DNA from: Strigops habroptila
Lineage: Eukaryota; Chordata; Aves; Psittaciformes; Psittacidae
Length of the DNA: 64,000 bases
Assembly (NCBI RefSeq): GCF_004027225.2
Contig: NW_022651109.1
Location: 62,001 to 126,000, forward strand
Direction: 5' to 3'
How positions within the stretch are numbered: the stretch's first letter is position 1; every line of letters begins with the position of its first letter. The notes under the pieces are model-generated. The model was not told the DNA's origin. It saw only the letters and a program-made list of their open reading frames with translations, and ran no database searches. Shown piece by piece: positions 13,030-24,600 of this stretch. The position numbers and the translations under genes are program-made.

Positions 13030-13425
13030 CACCATGGGGACATCCCACCACCATCATGGGGCCACCAACCACCACCATGGGGTCATCTCCATCACCATGG
13101 GGCCACCAACCACCACCATAGGGTCATCTCCCCCACCACGGGGCCACCAACCACCACCATGGGATCATCTCCACCACCATGGGGCCACCAACCACCACCA
13201 TGGGGACATCCCACCACCATCATGGGGTCATCTCCACCACCATGGGGCCATCCCACCACCATCGTGGGGCCACCAACCACCACCATGGGGTCATCTCCAC
13301 CACCATGGGGACATCCCACCACCATCATGGGGCCACCAACCACCACCATGGGGTCATCTCCACCACCACGGGGCCACCAACCACCACCATGGGACCATCT
13401 CCACCCCTTCCAAAACCACTCCATG
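13030..13425 (+). repeat. CACCACCATGGGG minisatellite between convergent genes
   Basis: About 400 bases of CCACCAACCACCACCATGGGG and TCATCTCCACCACCATGGGG-like units occupy the gap between the two convergent poly(A) signals. Confidence 0.9.
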
Positions 13426-13439
13426 GACCAGTTGAACCC

Positions 13440-13446
13440 TTTATTG
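13440..13446 (-). terminator. COX6B1: Poly(A) signal of COX6B1
   Basis: TTTATT on the plus strand (AATAAA on the minus strand) lies about 110 bases past the COX6B1 stop codon at 13553-13555. Confidence 0.85.
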
Positions 13447-13552
13447 GCCACCAAGCAGGTGACAACGTTGTCCCCTCCCACGCCGGTGGTGGCCCACGTC
13501 ACCCGCCACCACCCTGGTGACACCAGTGTCACCTCCTCGGGGTTGGAGATGT

Positions 13553-15080
13553 TCAGATCTTGCCCGGGAAGATCCCTTCTTCGCGATACTCGTCCCACGT
13601 TGTCACCTGCAGGAGGTGGACATCGTGGTGGACATCATGGGGACATCATGGGGACATCATCGGGACATCATGGGGTGGATGGTGGCACCAGGAAGGGCTT
13701 GGGGCTGATGGGGAGGACCTGAGAAGGACCCATGGATCATGGGGCCACCACAGGGGACCTAAGGAGCATGGGGAAGCCAAGAGGAACCCAAGGGCCATGG
13801 GGACAACCTGGAGACCCTCAGGGCCATGGGGACACCATGGGGACATCAAGGGCTGTGGGGACACCATGGAGACATCAAGGAGACCCAAGGACCATGGGGA
13901 CACCATGGGGACACCACAGGGAACCCAAGGGACATGGGGACACTGTAGGGGACACCAGAGGAACCCAAGGACCATGGGGACACCATGGGGACACCACAGG
14001 GAACCCAAGGGACATGGGGACACTGTAGGGGATGCCAGAGGAACCCAAGGACCATGGGGACACCATGAGGACCTTGAGGGCCATGGGGACACCCTGAGGA
14101 ACCTATGGATCATGGGAACACCATGGGGACACCAATACGGTGCTGATGGCCATGGGGACACCATGATGGACCCACAGATCATGGGGACACCCTGGAGACC
14201 CTGATGGCCATGGGGACACCATGAGGGACCCATAGATCATGGGGACACCCTGGAGACCCTGATACCCATGGGGACACCATGAGGACCTTGAGCACCATGG
14301 GGACACCAAGGGGAACCCAAGGAACATGGGGACACCATGATGGACCCATAGATCATGGGGACATCCTGGAGACCCTGATGGCCAGGGGGACACCATGAGG
14401 ACCTTGAGGACCAAGGGGCCACCATGAGGGACCCATAAATCATGGGGCCACCCTGGAGACCCTGATGGCCATGGGGACACCAACACGGTTCTGATGGCCA
14501 TGGGGCCACCATGAGGGACCCATAGATCATGGGGCCACCCTGGAGACCCTGATGGCCATGGGGCCACCATAAGGGACCCATAGATCATGGGGCCACCAAA
14601 AGGAACCCAAACAACATGGTGACACCCCAAGGAACCCAAGAAGAACCCACCACCCAGGAGGCCACCACGAGACACCCCCACCTCAGAGCACCACCCTGAG
14701 CTCCATATGAACCTCTTGGTGCTCCCCACAACCTTGTGGCCCTTCTGCTGTCCCCCCAAGCCCCCCTTGAACCCCACTCACCCAAGAAGTAGGACACAGG
14801 GACTTGTAGACCCTATAGTACCACTGGCAGGGACTGGCGTCCGCCCCTTTGGCTGCCATGGCCTTCTGGCACCGATGGAAGTCTGAGCAGGGGACACCAG
14901 GAGAACATCAAGAAGGGACCTGGGGATGGTCCCATGTCCCCGTGGCCACCTCCCAGGTGGCCCCATGGACCTACCCAGGTAGTTCTGCCAACAGTTCTTG
15001 GTCTGGTTCTGGTTGGGGAAGCGGCTGTCGAATGGAGCCGTCTTGTAGCGCTTCAGCTTGGCCTGGATGTCCTCAGCCAT
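13553..15080 (-). CDS. COX6B1: Cytochrome c oxidase subunit 6B1
   Basis: Three coding exons on the minus strand: 15080-14975 (start codon 15080-15078), 14882-14782 and 13606-13553 (TGA), totalling 86 residues, the usual COX6B1 length. The product begins [20 protein letters not shown] and ends GIFPGKI, close to human COX6B1. The CHCH fold signature is intact: C-x9-C (CWQNYLDFHRC) and C-x10-C ([12 protein letters not shown]), which form the disulphides needed in the intermembrane space, where the subunit caps the cytochrome c side of complex IV and supports its dimer contact. All junctions are GT-AG. A non-coding first exon probably ends at 16920. The coding exons are ordinary, while introns 1 and 3 are packed with repeats. 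Identification is near certain. Confidence 0.97.
13620..14660 (+). repeat. ACCATGGGGACACC minisatellite in COX6B1 intron 3
   Basis: About 1 kb of units such as CATGGGGACACCATGGGGAC and CATAGATCATGGGGACACCC. At least two near-identical blocks start around 13,873 and 13,972. Confidence 0.88.
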
Positions 15081-15089
15081 GGCCTAAAG

Positions 15090-15640
15090 GAGCAATTAAC
15101 ACCTCTTCATTAACGCCTCCTTAACGAATAGACCCCCCTTGGCGTCATTAATACCTTATTAAAGTCATTAATCCCCTTAATGGCGTAATTAATACCTTAT
15201 TAGGGGGGTTAAAGCAAGGCCAAGAGGTGTTGGTGGGGGCTGTGCAATGGAAATGGGGGTAATAATACCGGGCTAATAGGCTTAATTAACCCACAATGCA
15301 GTAACTAAGAACCTCTGGCATTAACTAATACCCCCCCAGCATTAATTAATACCTCCTTAGGTTAATTAATGAACATTAAGAGGAATTAACCCCTCCCATA
15401 ATGAAGAGAAGAGTAAAGAAGATAGTAATGGGGAGCGGGGAGGCCTGATAAAGAATAATTAATGGGGTTAATTAAGCCACAATAAACTAATTAATACCCC
15501 CTAAGTTTAATTAACACCCCCTAGGCCTAATTAGTACTCCCCTTGCATAATTAATACCCACTACGAGTAACTAATCCCCCCCACAATGACACAGAGGAGG
15601 CTAATAGGGAGTAATTAATGGGTTAATCAAACCTATTAGC
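15090..15640 (+). repeat. AT-rich TTAATTAA-type repeat island in COX6B1 intron 1
   Basis: About 550 bases with dozens of ATTAAT, TTAATTAA and TAATACCCCC motifs. It is the only clearly AT-rich stretch in the window and begins directly upstream of the acceptor for the ATG exon. Confidence 0.85.
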
Positions 15641-16915
15641 ACTAATTAATACCCCCCAGTGCTCCCAGTAACACTTTAGGGCCCTCCCAGTGCTTCCAGT
15701 GACTGCTCGAGTGCCCCCAATGACCCCCCAGCGCCCTCCCAGTGCCCCCAGTATGGCTCCAGTATAGCTCCCAGCTCCCCCCCAGTGCACCCATTGCCCC
15801 CCAGCGCCCCCCCCATTGCCCCCAATGGCACTCCCAGTCCATCCCAGTGCCCCCCATTGCTCCCAATGGCACTCCCAGTCCATCCCAGTGCCCCCCATTG
15901 CCCCCAATGGTGCTCCCAGTTCATCCCAGTGCCCCCCATTGCCCCCAATGGTGCTCCCAGTCCATCCCAGTGCCCCCCCATTGCCCCCAGTGGCGCTCCC
16001 AGTCCATCCCAGTGCCCCCCCATTGCTCCCAATGGCACTCCCAGTCCATCCCAGTGCCCCCCCATTGCTCCCAATGGCACTCCCAGTCCATCCCAGTGCC
16101 CCCCATTGCCCCCGATGGTGCTCCCAGTCCATCCCAGTGCCCCCCATTGCCCCCAATGGTGCTCCCAGTCCATCCCAGTGCCCCCCATTGCCCCTAATGG
16201 CGCTCCCAGTTCATCCCAGTTCATCCCAGTGCCCCCCATTGCCCCCAATGGTGCTCCCAGTCCATCCCAGTGCCCCCCCATTGCCCCCAGTGGCGCTCCC
16301 AGTCCATCCCAGTGCCCCCCCATTGCTCCCAATGGCACTCCCAGTCCATCCCAGTGCCCCCCCATTGCTCCCAATGGCACTCCCAGTCCATCCCAGTGCC
16401 CCCCATTGCCCCCGATGGTGCTCCCAGTCCATCCCAGTGCCCCCCATTGCCCCCAATGGTGCTCCCAGTCCATCCCAGTGCCCCCCCATTGCCCCTAATG
16501 GCGCTCCCAGTTCATCCCAGTTCATCCCAGTGCCCCCCATTGCCCCCAATGGTGCTCCCAGTCCATCCCAGTGCCCCCCATTGCCCCCAATGGTGCTCCC
16601 AGTTCATCCCAGTGCCCCCCATTGTCCCCAATGGTGCTCCCAGTTCATCCCAGTGCCCCCCATTGCCCCCAATGGTGCTCCCAGTTCATCCCAGTGCCCC
16701 CCATTGCCCCCAATGGTGCTCCCAGTTCATCCCAGTGCCCCCCATTGCCCCCAATGGTGCTCCCAGTTCATCCCAGTGCCCCCCATTGCCCCCAATGGTG
16801 CTCCCAGTTCATCCCAGTGCCCCCCATTGCCCCCAATGGCGCTCCCAGTCCATCCCAGTCCATCCCATTGCTCCCAATGGCGCTCCCAGTCCATCCCAGC
16901 GCCCCCCATTGCCCC
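15640..16915 (+). repeat. 41-bp minisatellite in COX6B1 intron 1
   Basis: About 30 tandem copies of a 41-bp unit containing GCTCCCAGTCCATCCCAGTG and CCCCCCATTGCCCCCAATGG. The block at 15,921-16,106 recurs identically in translation at 16,221-16,406, a 300-bp higher-order period. It is stop-free in several frames, which creates spurious long frames. Confidence 0.93.
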
Positions 16916-16919
16916 TCAC

Positions 16920-17100
16920 CCGTCTCCGCTCAAAGTCACTTTCACGCCGGAACCACCGAGACGCAGCGGAAACGCAGGGCACCGCCGGAAGTGACGCGAC
17001 GCCCCCCACCTCCATAGACCTAAACGGGAGGAACCATCGAGACGGCTGCGGGCGGGGGGAGGGAGCGGCCCCAGAGAGGAAGTGGGAGGATTAAGCGACT
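16920..17100 (-). promoter_or_regulatory. COX6B1: COX6B1 promoter and non-coding first exon (approximate)
   Basis: A CpG-rich, repeat-free stretch on the minus strand ends in a good donor (GACGG|GTGAGG at 16920/16919) and contains the ETS/CRE-like CCGGAAGTGACG at 16985-16996 plus a further CCGGAA. ETS (GABP/NRF-2) sites are typical of promoters for nuclear-encoded COX subunits. The transcription start was not located. Confidence 0.6.
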
Positions 17101-17199
17101 CCATGGGTGGGAGGACCCCGGAGGTGGATTGGGGTCGATCTCAAATAGCGTAAATGGACCCAAAATAGCACGAAATGGACCCAAAATGCCCCAACGTAG

Positions 17200-18460
17200 C
17201 TTTAAACAACTTCTTCGTGCCCCCAAATGCCCCTTCAGCCCCCAGAATGGTCCCAGGAGCCCCCAGATACCTTCCAGGACCCACAAGTGCTCCTCAGGGC
17301 ACCCGAAACAGCCATTTCTGTCCCCAAATCCGCCCTAATGGCCCCCAAATCCCCATTTCTATGCCCAAATCCTCCCAAACCCCTCATTTTCGTCCCCAAA
17401 TCCCCCTCAGAATCCCAAAATCCCCATTTTTATCCCCAAATCCTCCCCAGAACTGCCCAAAGCAACGTTTTTGACACAAAATACTCCTTTCTGTCCCCAA
17501 ATAGCTTCCTGAACCCCCCAAATTCCCATTTTTATCCCCAAATCCCCATTTCTGCCCCCAAATCCCCCCCCCCGAAACCCCAAACCCCCATTTTCATCCC
17601 CGAAACCCCAAACCCCCATTTTCATCCCCAAAACCCCGTCAGGACCCCCAAAACCCCCATTTCTGCCCTCAAATCCCCCCCAAAACCCCAAGATCCCACT
17701 TTCTATCCTCAACCCCCCCAAACCTCCCAAAATTCCCATTTTTTACCCCAAATCTCCCCAAACCCCCCATTTTTATCCCCAAATCTCCCCAAACCCCCAT
17801 TTTTATCCTCTAAACCCCCATTTTTATCCCCCAAACCTCATTTCTGTCCCCAGATTCCCCCGGAAAACCCCCAATTCCTATTTTTATCCTCCAATCCCCC
17901 CCTTTCTGTCCCCAAATCTCCCCAAACCCCCCATTTTTATCCCCAAACCCCCCATTTCTATCCCCAAATCCCCCCCAAACCCACCAAAACCCCCATTTGT
18001 ATTCCCAAATCCCTCCCAATTCCCATTTTTCCCCCCCAAATCCTCCCCAAACCCCACTTTTACCCCCAAATCCCCTCTAGAAACCCCAAACCCCCCATTT
18101 ATGTCCTCAAATCCCCCAGGAAACCCCCAACCCCCCCATTTCTATCCCCAAACCCCTCCAAACCCACCAAAACCCCCGTTTATACCCCCAACCCTCCCAA
18201 ATTCCCATTTTCCCCCCCAAAATCCTCCCCAAACACCATTTTCACCCCCAAATCCCCCCTAGAAACCCCAAACCCCCCATTTCTGTCCGCAAATCCCCCC
18301 CAAACCCACCAAAACCCCCGTTTATACCCCCAACCCCCCCCCAAATTCCCATTTTTTCCCCCCAAATCCTCCCCAAACCCCATTTTCACCCCCAAATCCC
18401 CCCATATAAACCCCAATCCCCCCATTTCTATCCTCAACCCCCCCCCCAGGAAACCCCCAA
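17200..18460 (+). repeat. C-rich degenerate repeat between COX6B1 and FBL
   Basis: Variants of CCCCCATTTTTATCCCCAAA and CCCCAAATCCCCCC fill the spacer between the two divergent promoters. There is no gene signal. Confidence 0.85.
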
Positions 18461-18464
18461 TCCC

Positions 18465-18610
18465 CGCCCGGAGGCCCCGAAGCCGCCTCCCCCCGCCCGC
18501 CGGGGGCCGCGGGCGGGCTCTAGGACCCGGCGGCGCCGCAGCGCGGTGCCCCCAAGGGGCGGGGCCGAGGGAGGCGGTTCCGGTTCCGCCGCGGGCGCCG
18601 CGACACGAGG
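18465..18610 (+). promoter_or_regulatory. FBL: FBL CpG-island promoter
   Basis: A dense CpG stretch with GC boxes (for example GGGGCGGGGC near 18,556) directly precedes the FBL start codon at 18611. There is no TATA box, as expected for a housekeeping gene. Confidence 0.65.
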
Positions 18611-21600
18611 ATGAGGCCAGGTCCCGGCGGGGGGGAATGGGGGGAATGGAGGGAATGGGGGGAATGGGATGAACTGGGGGGGACTGGGATGAACTGTGGG
18701 GGAATGGGGGAGAATGGGGGGAAATGGGATGGGACTGGGATGAACTGTGGGGGAATGGGGGAGAATGGGGGGAAACGGGATGGGAATGGGGGGAATGGGG
18801 GGGAATGGGGGAGAATGGGATGAACTGGGGGGGAATGGGGGGGAATGGGATGGGAATGGGGGGAATGGGGGGAATGGGATGGGAATGGGATGGGAATGGG
18901 GGGAGTGGGATGAACTGGGGGGGAATGGGATGGGAATGGGGGAGAATGGGGGGGAATGGGATGGGAATGGGGGGGACTGGGATGAACTGGGGGGGAATGG
19001 GGGAGAATGGGGGGGAATGGGATGGGAATGGGGTGAACTGGGATGTAATGGGATGGGAATGGGATGTAATGGGGTGAATGGGAGAGGCTGGAGGGGACTG
19101 GAGTGGGAATGGAGGGGAATGGGATGGGAATGGGGTGAACTGGGATGTAATGGGAGAGGCTGGAGGGGACTGGGATGGGAATGAGAGGGAAATGGGATGA
19201 ACTGGGATGTAACGGGAGAGAATGGAATGGGGTTGGGATAGACTGGGAGGGAGCGAGATAAACTGGGATGGAACTGGGAGAGACTGGAGGGGACTGGGAT
19301 AGACTGGGAGGGACTGGGAAGCAACTGGGATGACAGGGGGGTGCCTGGGATGATGGGGGGGGTTGCTTCAGCCAAACTGGGAATACTGGGAGCCTCGGGG
19401 GGGGGGAACTTGGAGCCTGTGGCAGCCCCCCCCAGTGCTCCCAGTTTAACAACCCTGTTCCACAGGGTTCAGCCCCCGAGGGGGGGGACGCGGCGGCTTC
19501 CGGGGGGGCCGAGGTAAGTGGGGACCCTCCCAGTGCTCCCAGTATGGAGCTGGGAGAGCCCTTGTCCCTCCCAGTGTGACCTGTTCCCCCCATTCCCCTT
19601 CCCAGTGTGCCCAGTTAGTCCCAGTTCCCAACCCCTGACGTTCCCATTGGGCCCATTTCCCCCTCCCAGTACACCCGGTATTGCTCTATCTCTTGTCCCA
19701 GTCTCTGCCAGTTGGTCCCAGTCCACTCCCAATCCCATTCTATTCCCTTCTGGTGTGCCCAATCCTATCCCAGTCCATCCCAATCCCCTCCCAGTCTATC
19801 CCAGTCCCTCCCAATCCCCTTCCAGTCTATTCTGGTCCCCCCCAGCCCCATCCCAGTCCATCCCAATCCCCTCCCAGTCTATTCCAGTCCTTCCCAATCC
19901 CATCTCAATCTATCCCAGTCCATCCCAATCCCCTCCCAGTCTATCCCAGTCCCCCCCAGTCCCATCCCAGTCCATCCCGGTCCCTTCCAATGCCTTCCCA
20001 GTCCATCCCAGTTCATCCCAGTGTATCCCAATCCCCTCCCAGTCCATCCCAATCCCCTCCCAGTCTATCCCAATTCCTCCCAATCCCCTCCCAGTCCATC
20101 CCAATCCCCTCCCAGTCTATCCCAATTCCTCCCAATCCCCTCCCAGTCTATCTCAATCCCTTCCCAGTCTATCCCAGTCTATTCCAATCCCCTCCCAGTC
20201 TATCCTAGTCTATCCCAATCCCCTCCCAGTCTATCCCAGTCTATCCCAATCCCATCCCAGTCTATCCCAGTCCGTGCCATTGGTCTCTGCAGGAGGCGGG
20301 TTCCAGCCCCGGGGCGGGGCCCGAGGGGGCGGGGCCGGCCCGAGGGGGCGGGGCCGAGGCGGTGGAAGGGGCGTGGCCAGAGGCGGCGCGAGGGGCGGGG
20401 CCAGAGGCGGCGGCTTCCGGGGGGGCAAGAAAGTGACGGTGGAGCCGCATCGGCACCCGGGTAACGGGGGGCTGGGGTGGAACGGGGTGGAATGGGATGG
20501 ACTGGGAGGGGATTGGGATACACTGGGAGGGGATTGAGAGGGACTGGGATAGACTGGGAGGGACTGGGATAGACTGGGAGGGGATTAGGATACACTGGGA
20601 TGAACTGGGAGGGGATTGGGGGGGACTGGGAGGGGATTGGGAGGGACTGGGATAGACTGGGAAGGGATTGGGGGGGATTGGGATAGACTGGGAGGGGATT
20701 GGGGGGCACTGGGATAGACTGGGAGGGGATTGGGGGGGACTGGGAGGGGATTGGGAGGGACTGGGATAGACTGGGAAGGGATTGGGGGGGATTGGGATAG
20801 ACTGGGAGGGGATTAGGAGGGACTGAGATAGACTGGGAAAGGATTGGGGGGAACTGGGATAGACTGGGAGGGGATTAGGATACCCTGGGATGAACTGGGA
20901 GGGGATTGGGGGGGACCGGGATGGACTGGGAGGGGATTGGGGGGACTGGGATAGACTGGGAGGGGATTGGGATGGACTGGGATAGAGTGAGATGGGATTG
21001 GCATGGAGTGGAATAGACTTGGAGAGCATTTGGTGGGACTGGGATGGACTGGGAGGGGACTGGGATGGGCAGGGATAGCCTGGCATATACTGGGAGACGA
21101 TTGTGAGGGACTGAGGTAGACTGGGAGGGGATTGGGAGGAAACTGGGATGAACTGGGAGGGCCTGGGGGTCACTTGTGGGTCCCTGTCCCCCCCCCAGGG
21201 GTGTTCATCTGCCGGGGCCGCGAGGACGCTCTGGTCACCCGCAACCTGGTGCCAGGAGAGTCGGTCTATGGGGAGAAGCGGATCTCAGTGGAGGTACTGG
21301 GATATACTGGGATATACTGGGAGGGGGGCTGGGGCAGCTGGGAGGGACTGGGAGCAACTGGGAGGGGAGTGGAAGCAACTGGGAGGGAACTGAGGCAAGT
21401 GGAAGGGGACTGGGAGCAAGTGGGAGAGGTGGAGGACACCATTGGACCTTCTCAAGCTCCACACTGGTGGCACTGGGAGCACTGGGAAGTGGCTCTGGTG
21501 GCACTGGGAACGTAGGGGGACCCATAAGACGTCCTATATAGTGTGTGCCATGTCCCCAACCAAGGGCACATGTCTGCAACCAAGGGGGAGAACACCATTA

Positions 21601-24600
21601 GACCTTCTCAAGCTCCACATTGGTGGCACTGGGAGCACTGGGAGGTGGCTCTGGTGGCACTGGGAATGTAGGGGGACCCATAGCACGTCCCATATCGTGT
21701 GTGCCATGTCCCCCTGTCCCCAGGATGGTGACACCAAGGTGGAATACCGCGCCTGGAACCCGTTCCGCTCCAAGCTGGCAGCAGCTATTTTGGGGGGCAT
21801 CGACCAGATCCACATCCAACCTGGAGCCAAAGTCCTCTACTTGGGGGCAGCCTCGGGGACAACCGTGTCCCATGTCTCCGACATCGTGGGGCCGGTGAGG
21901 AGCACGAGGACATCACCATGGGGTGGTGGGACATGTAGATGGGGTCAAAACCCCTTTGAGGTGGCATCTCGATGTGCTTTGGGGGGTTCTTGAGGTGCTT
22001 TAGGGTCCTTGAGGTGCTTCAGGGTCTTTGTTCTCCACCTTGAGGACCTCAGGGACGTCTCTATGGGTGATGGCACCATGTCCATGGAGATGTTGAGGAC
22101 CCCATTGATGATCTATGGGTGATGGCTCCATGTCCATGGAGATGTTGACGGCCCCATTGGTGTCCTATGGGTGATGGCACCATGTCCATGGAGATGCTGA
22201 GGACCCCATTGGTGTCCTATGGGTGATGGCACCATGTCCATGGAGATGGTGATGACCCCATTGGTGTCCTATGGGTGATGGCACCATGTCCATGGAGATG
22301 CTGAGAGCCCCATTGATGTCCTATGGGTGATGGCACCATGTCCATGGAGATGCTGAGGGCCCCATTGGTGTCCTATGGGTGATGGCACCATGTCCATGGA
22401 GATGCTGAGGACCCCATTGATGTCCTATGGGTGATGGCACCATGTCCATGGAGATGCTGAGGACCCCATTGATGTCCTATGGGTGATGGCACCATGTCCA
22501 TGGAGATGTTGAGGACCCCATCGATGTCCTATGGGTGATGGCACCATGTCCATGGAGATGCTGAGGGCCCCATTGGTGTCCTATGGGTGATGGCACCATG
22601 TCCATGGAGATGCTGAGGACCCCATTGATGATCTATGGGTGATGGCACCATGTCCATGGAGATGCTGAGGACCCCATCGATGTCCTATGGGTGATGGCAC
22701 CATGTCCATGGAGATGCTGAGGACCCCATTGATGATCTATGGGTGATGGCACCATGTCCATGGAGATGCTGAGGACCCCATCGATGTCCTATGGGTGATG
22801 GCACCATGTCCATGGAGATGCTGAGGACCCCATCGATGTCCTATGGGTGATGGCACCATGTCCATGGAGATGCTGAGGACCCCATCGATGTCCTATGGGT
22901 GATGGCACCATGTCCATGGAGATGCTGAGGACCCCATCGATGTCCTATGGGTGATGGCACCATGTCCATGGAGATGCTGAGGACCCCGCTGGTGTCCTGT
23001 GGGTGATGGCAGCACCCATGGGTGACCTCCCTGTCGCCAGGAGGGGCTGGTTTACGCTGTGGAGTTCTCCCATCGCTCCGGTCGGGATCTCATCAACGTG
23101 GCCAAGAAACGCACCAACGTCATCCCGGTCATCGAGGACGCGCGGCACCCCCACAAGTACCGCATGCTCATTGGTGCGTGGGGCGCCGGGGGGCGGAGCT
23201 TCCGGGGGGACATCCTGGGGATGCCCATCTCCTGGGGAGCCCAGGGTGCTCCAGGAGAACGTTTTGGGGGGGCTTCAAGGTACTTCAGAGGAGTGGGAGA
23301 AGGTCTGGAGGCTCCTTGAGGGATCTCAGGGGGGTTCCTGAGGTGGTTTTGGGGTCTTGGGGTGGATCGAGAGGTGGTTTTGGGGTCCTAAAGATGAGTT
23401 TTGGGGTCTCAAAAAGGTTTTGAGGGTCTTCAAGGTGCTTTGGAGGGTTGGGAGAAGGTCTGGAGGCTCCTTGAAGCATCTCAGGGAGGTTCCTGAGGTG
23501 GTTTTGGGGTCTTGGGGTGGATCTAGAGGTGGTTTTGGGGTCCTGGGGTGGTTCCTGAGGTGGTTTTGGGGTCCTAAAGATGAGTTTTGGGGTCTCAAGA
23601 AGGTTCTGGAGAAGGTTTTGAGGGCCTTCAAGGTGTTTTGGAGGTCTGGGAGAAGGTTCTGAGGTGGTTTTGGGGTCCTGAGGTGGTTCCTGAGGTCGTT
23701 TTGGGGTCCTAGAGAAGACTTTTTGGGTGTCAAGAAGGTTCTGGAGAAGGTTTCGAGGGTCTTCAAGGTGCTTTGGAGGGTTGGGAGAAGGTCTGGAGGC
23801 CCCTTGAGGTATCTCAGGGGGGTTCCTGAGGTGGTTTTGGGGTCTTGGGGTGGATCTAGAGGTGGTTTTGGGGTCCTGGGGTGGTTCCTGAGGTGGTTTT
23901 GGACTTCTAGAGAAGACATTTGGGTGCTAAATAAGGTTCTGGAGAAGGTTTTGAGGTTCCTCAGGGTGCTTTTGAGGTCTGGGAGAAGGTCTGGAGGCTC
24001 CTCAAGGTATCTCGGGGTGCATCTGGAGGTAGTTTTGGGGTCCTGGGGTGGTTCCTGTGGAGGGCTTGGTCCCTGCCTGGAGTCCATGTCCCATGTCCAT
24101 AGGGATGGTGGACGTCATCTTCGCGGACGTGGCGCAGCCGGACCAGACGCGCATCGTGGCGCTGAACGCGCAGCACTTCCTGCGCCGCGGCGGCCACTTC
24201 CTCATCTCCATCAAGGTAACACCAGCACGCACCAGTACGCACCAGTATACACCAGTACCAGGCACTGGGAACCAGCATTGAGCAGTAAGGGGGCAATAGA
24301 CACCGGTAATGGGGCACTGGGAACCAGTACAAGGGCTCTGGGAACCAGTAAATCCCAGTTTGGGGTTGTTGGCCCCCAGTTAGTCCCAGTATGGAGTCAC
24401 TGGTCCCCTGTTGATCCCAGTATGGGGTCACTGTCCCCCAGTATAGGTCACTGGTCCCCAGTTAGTCCCAGTATAGGTCAGTGGTCCCCAGTATGAGTTC
24501 ATAGTCCCTCAGCAGAGGGCGCTCTCCCCTCTACCTGTCACCTCCACCCCAGCAGGGGGCGCTCTCCCCTTTACCTATAACCGCCCTTCCAGCAGGAGGC

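Noticed and set aside
15816-16994. 392-residue Pro/Ser-rich frame
   Set aside because: The 41-bp repeat is open in many frames; it lies in COX6B1 intron 1 on the opposite strand.
17227-18672. 481-residue Pro/Lys-rich frame
   Set aside because: C-rich degenerate repeat that runs over the FBL promoter and first exon in a different frame.
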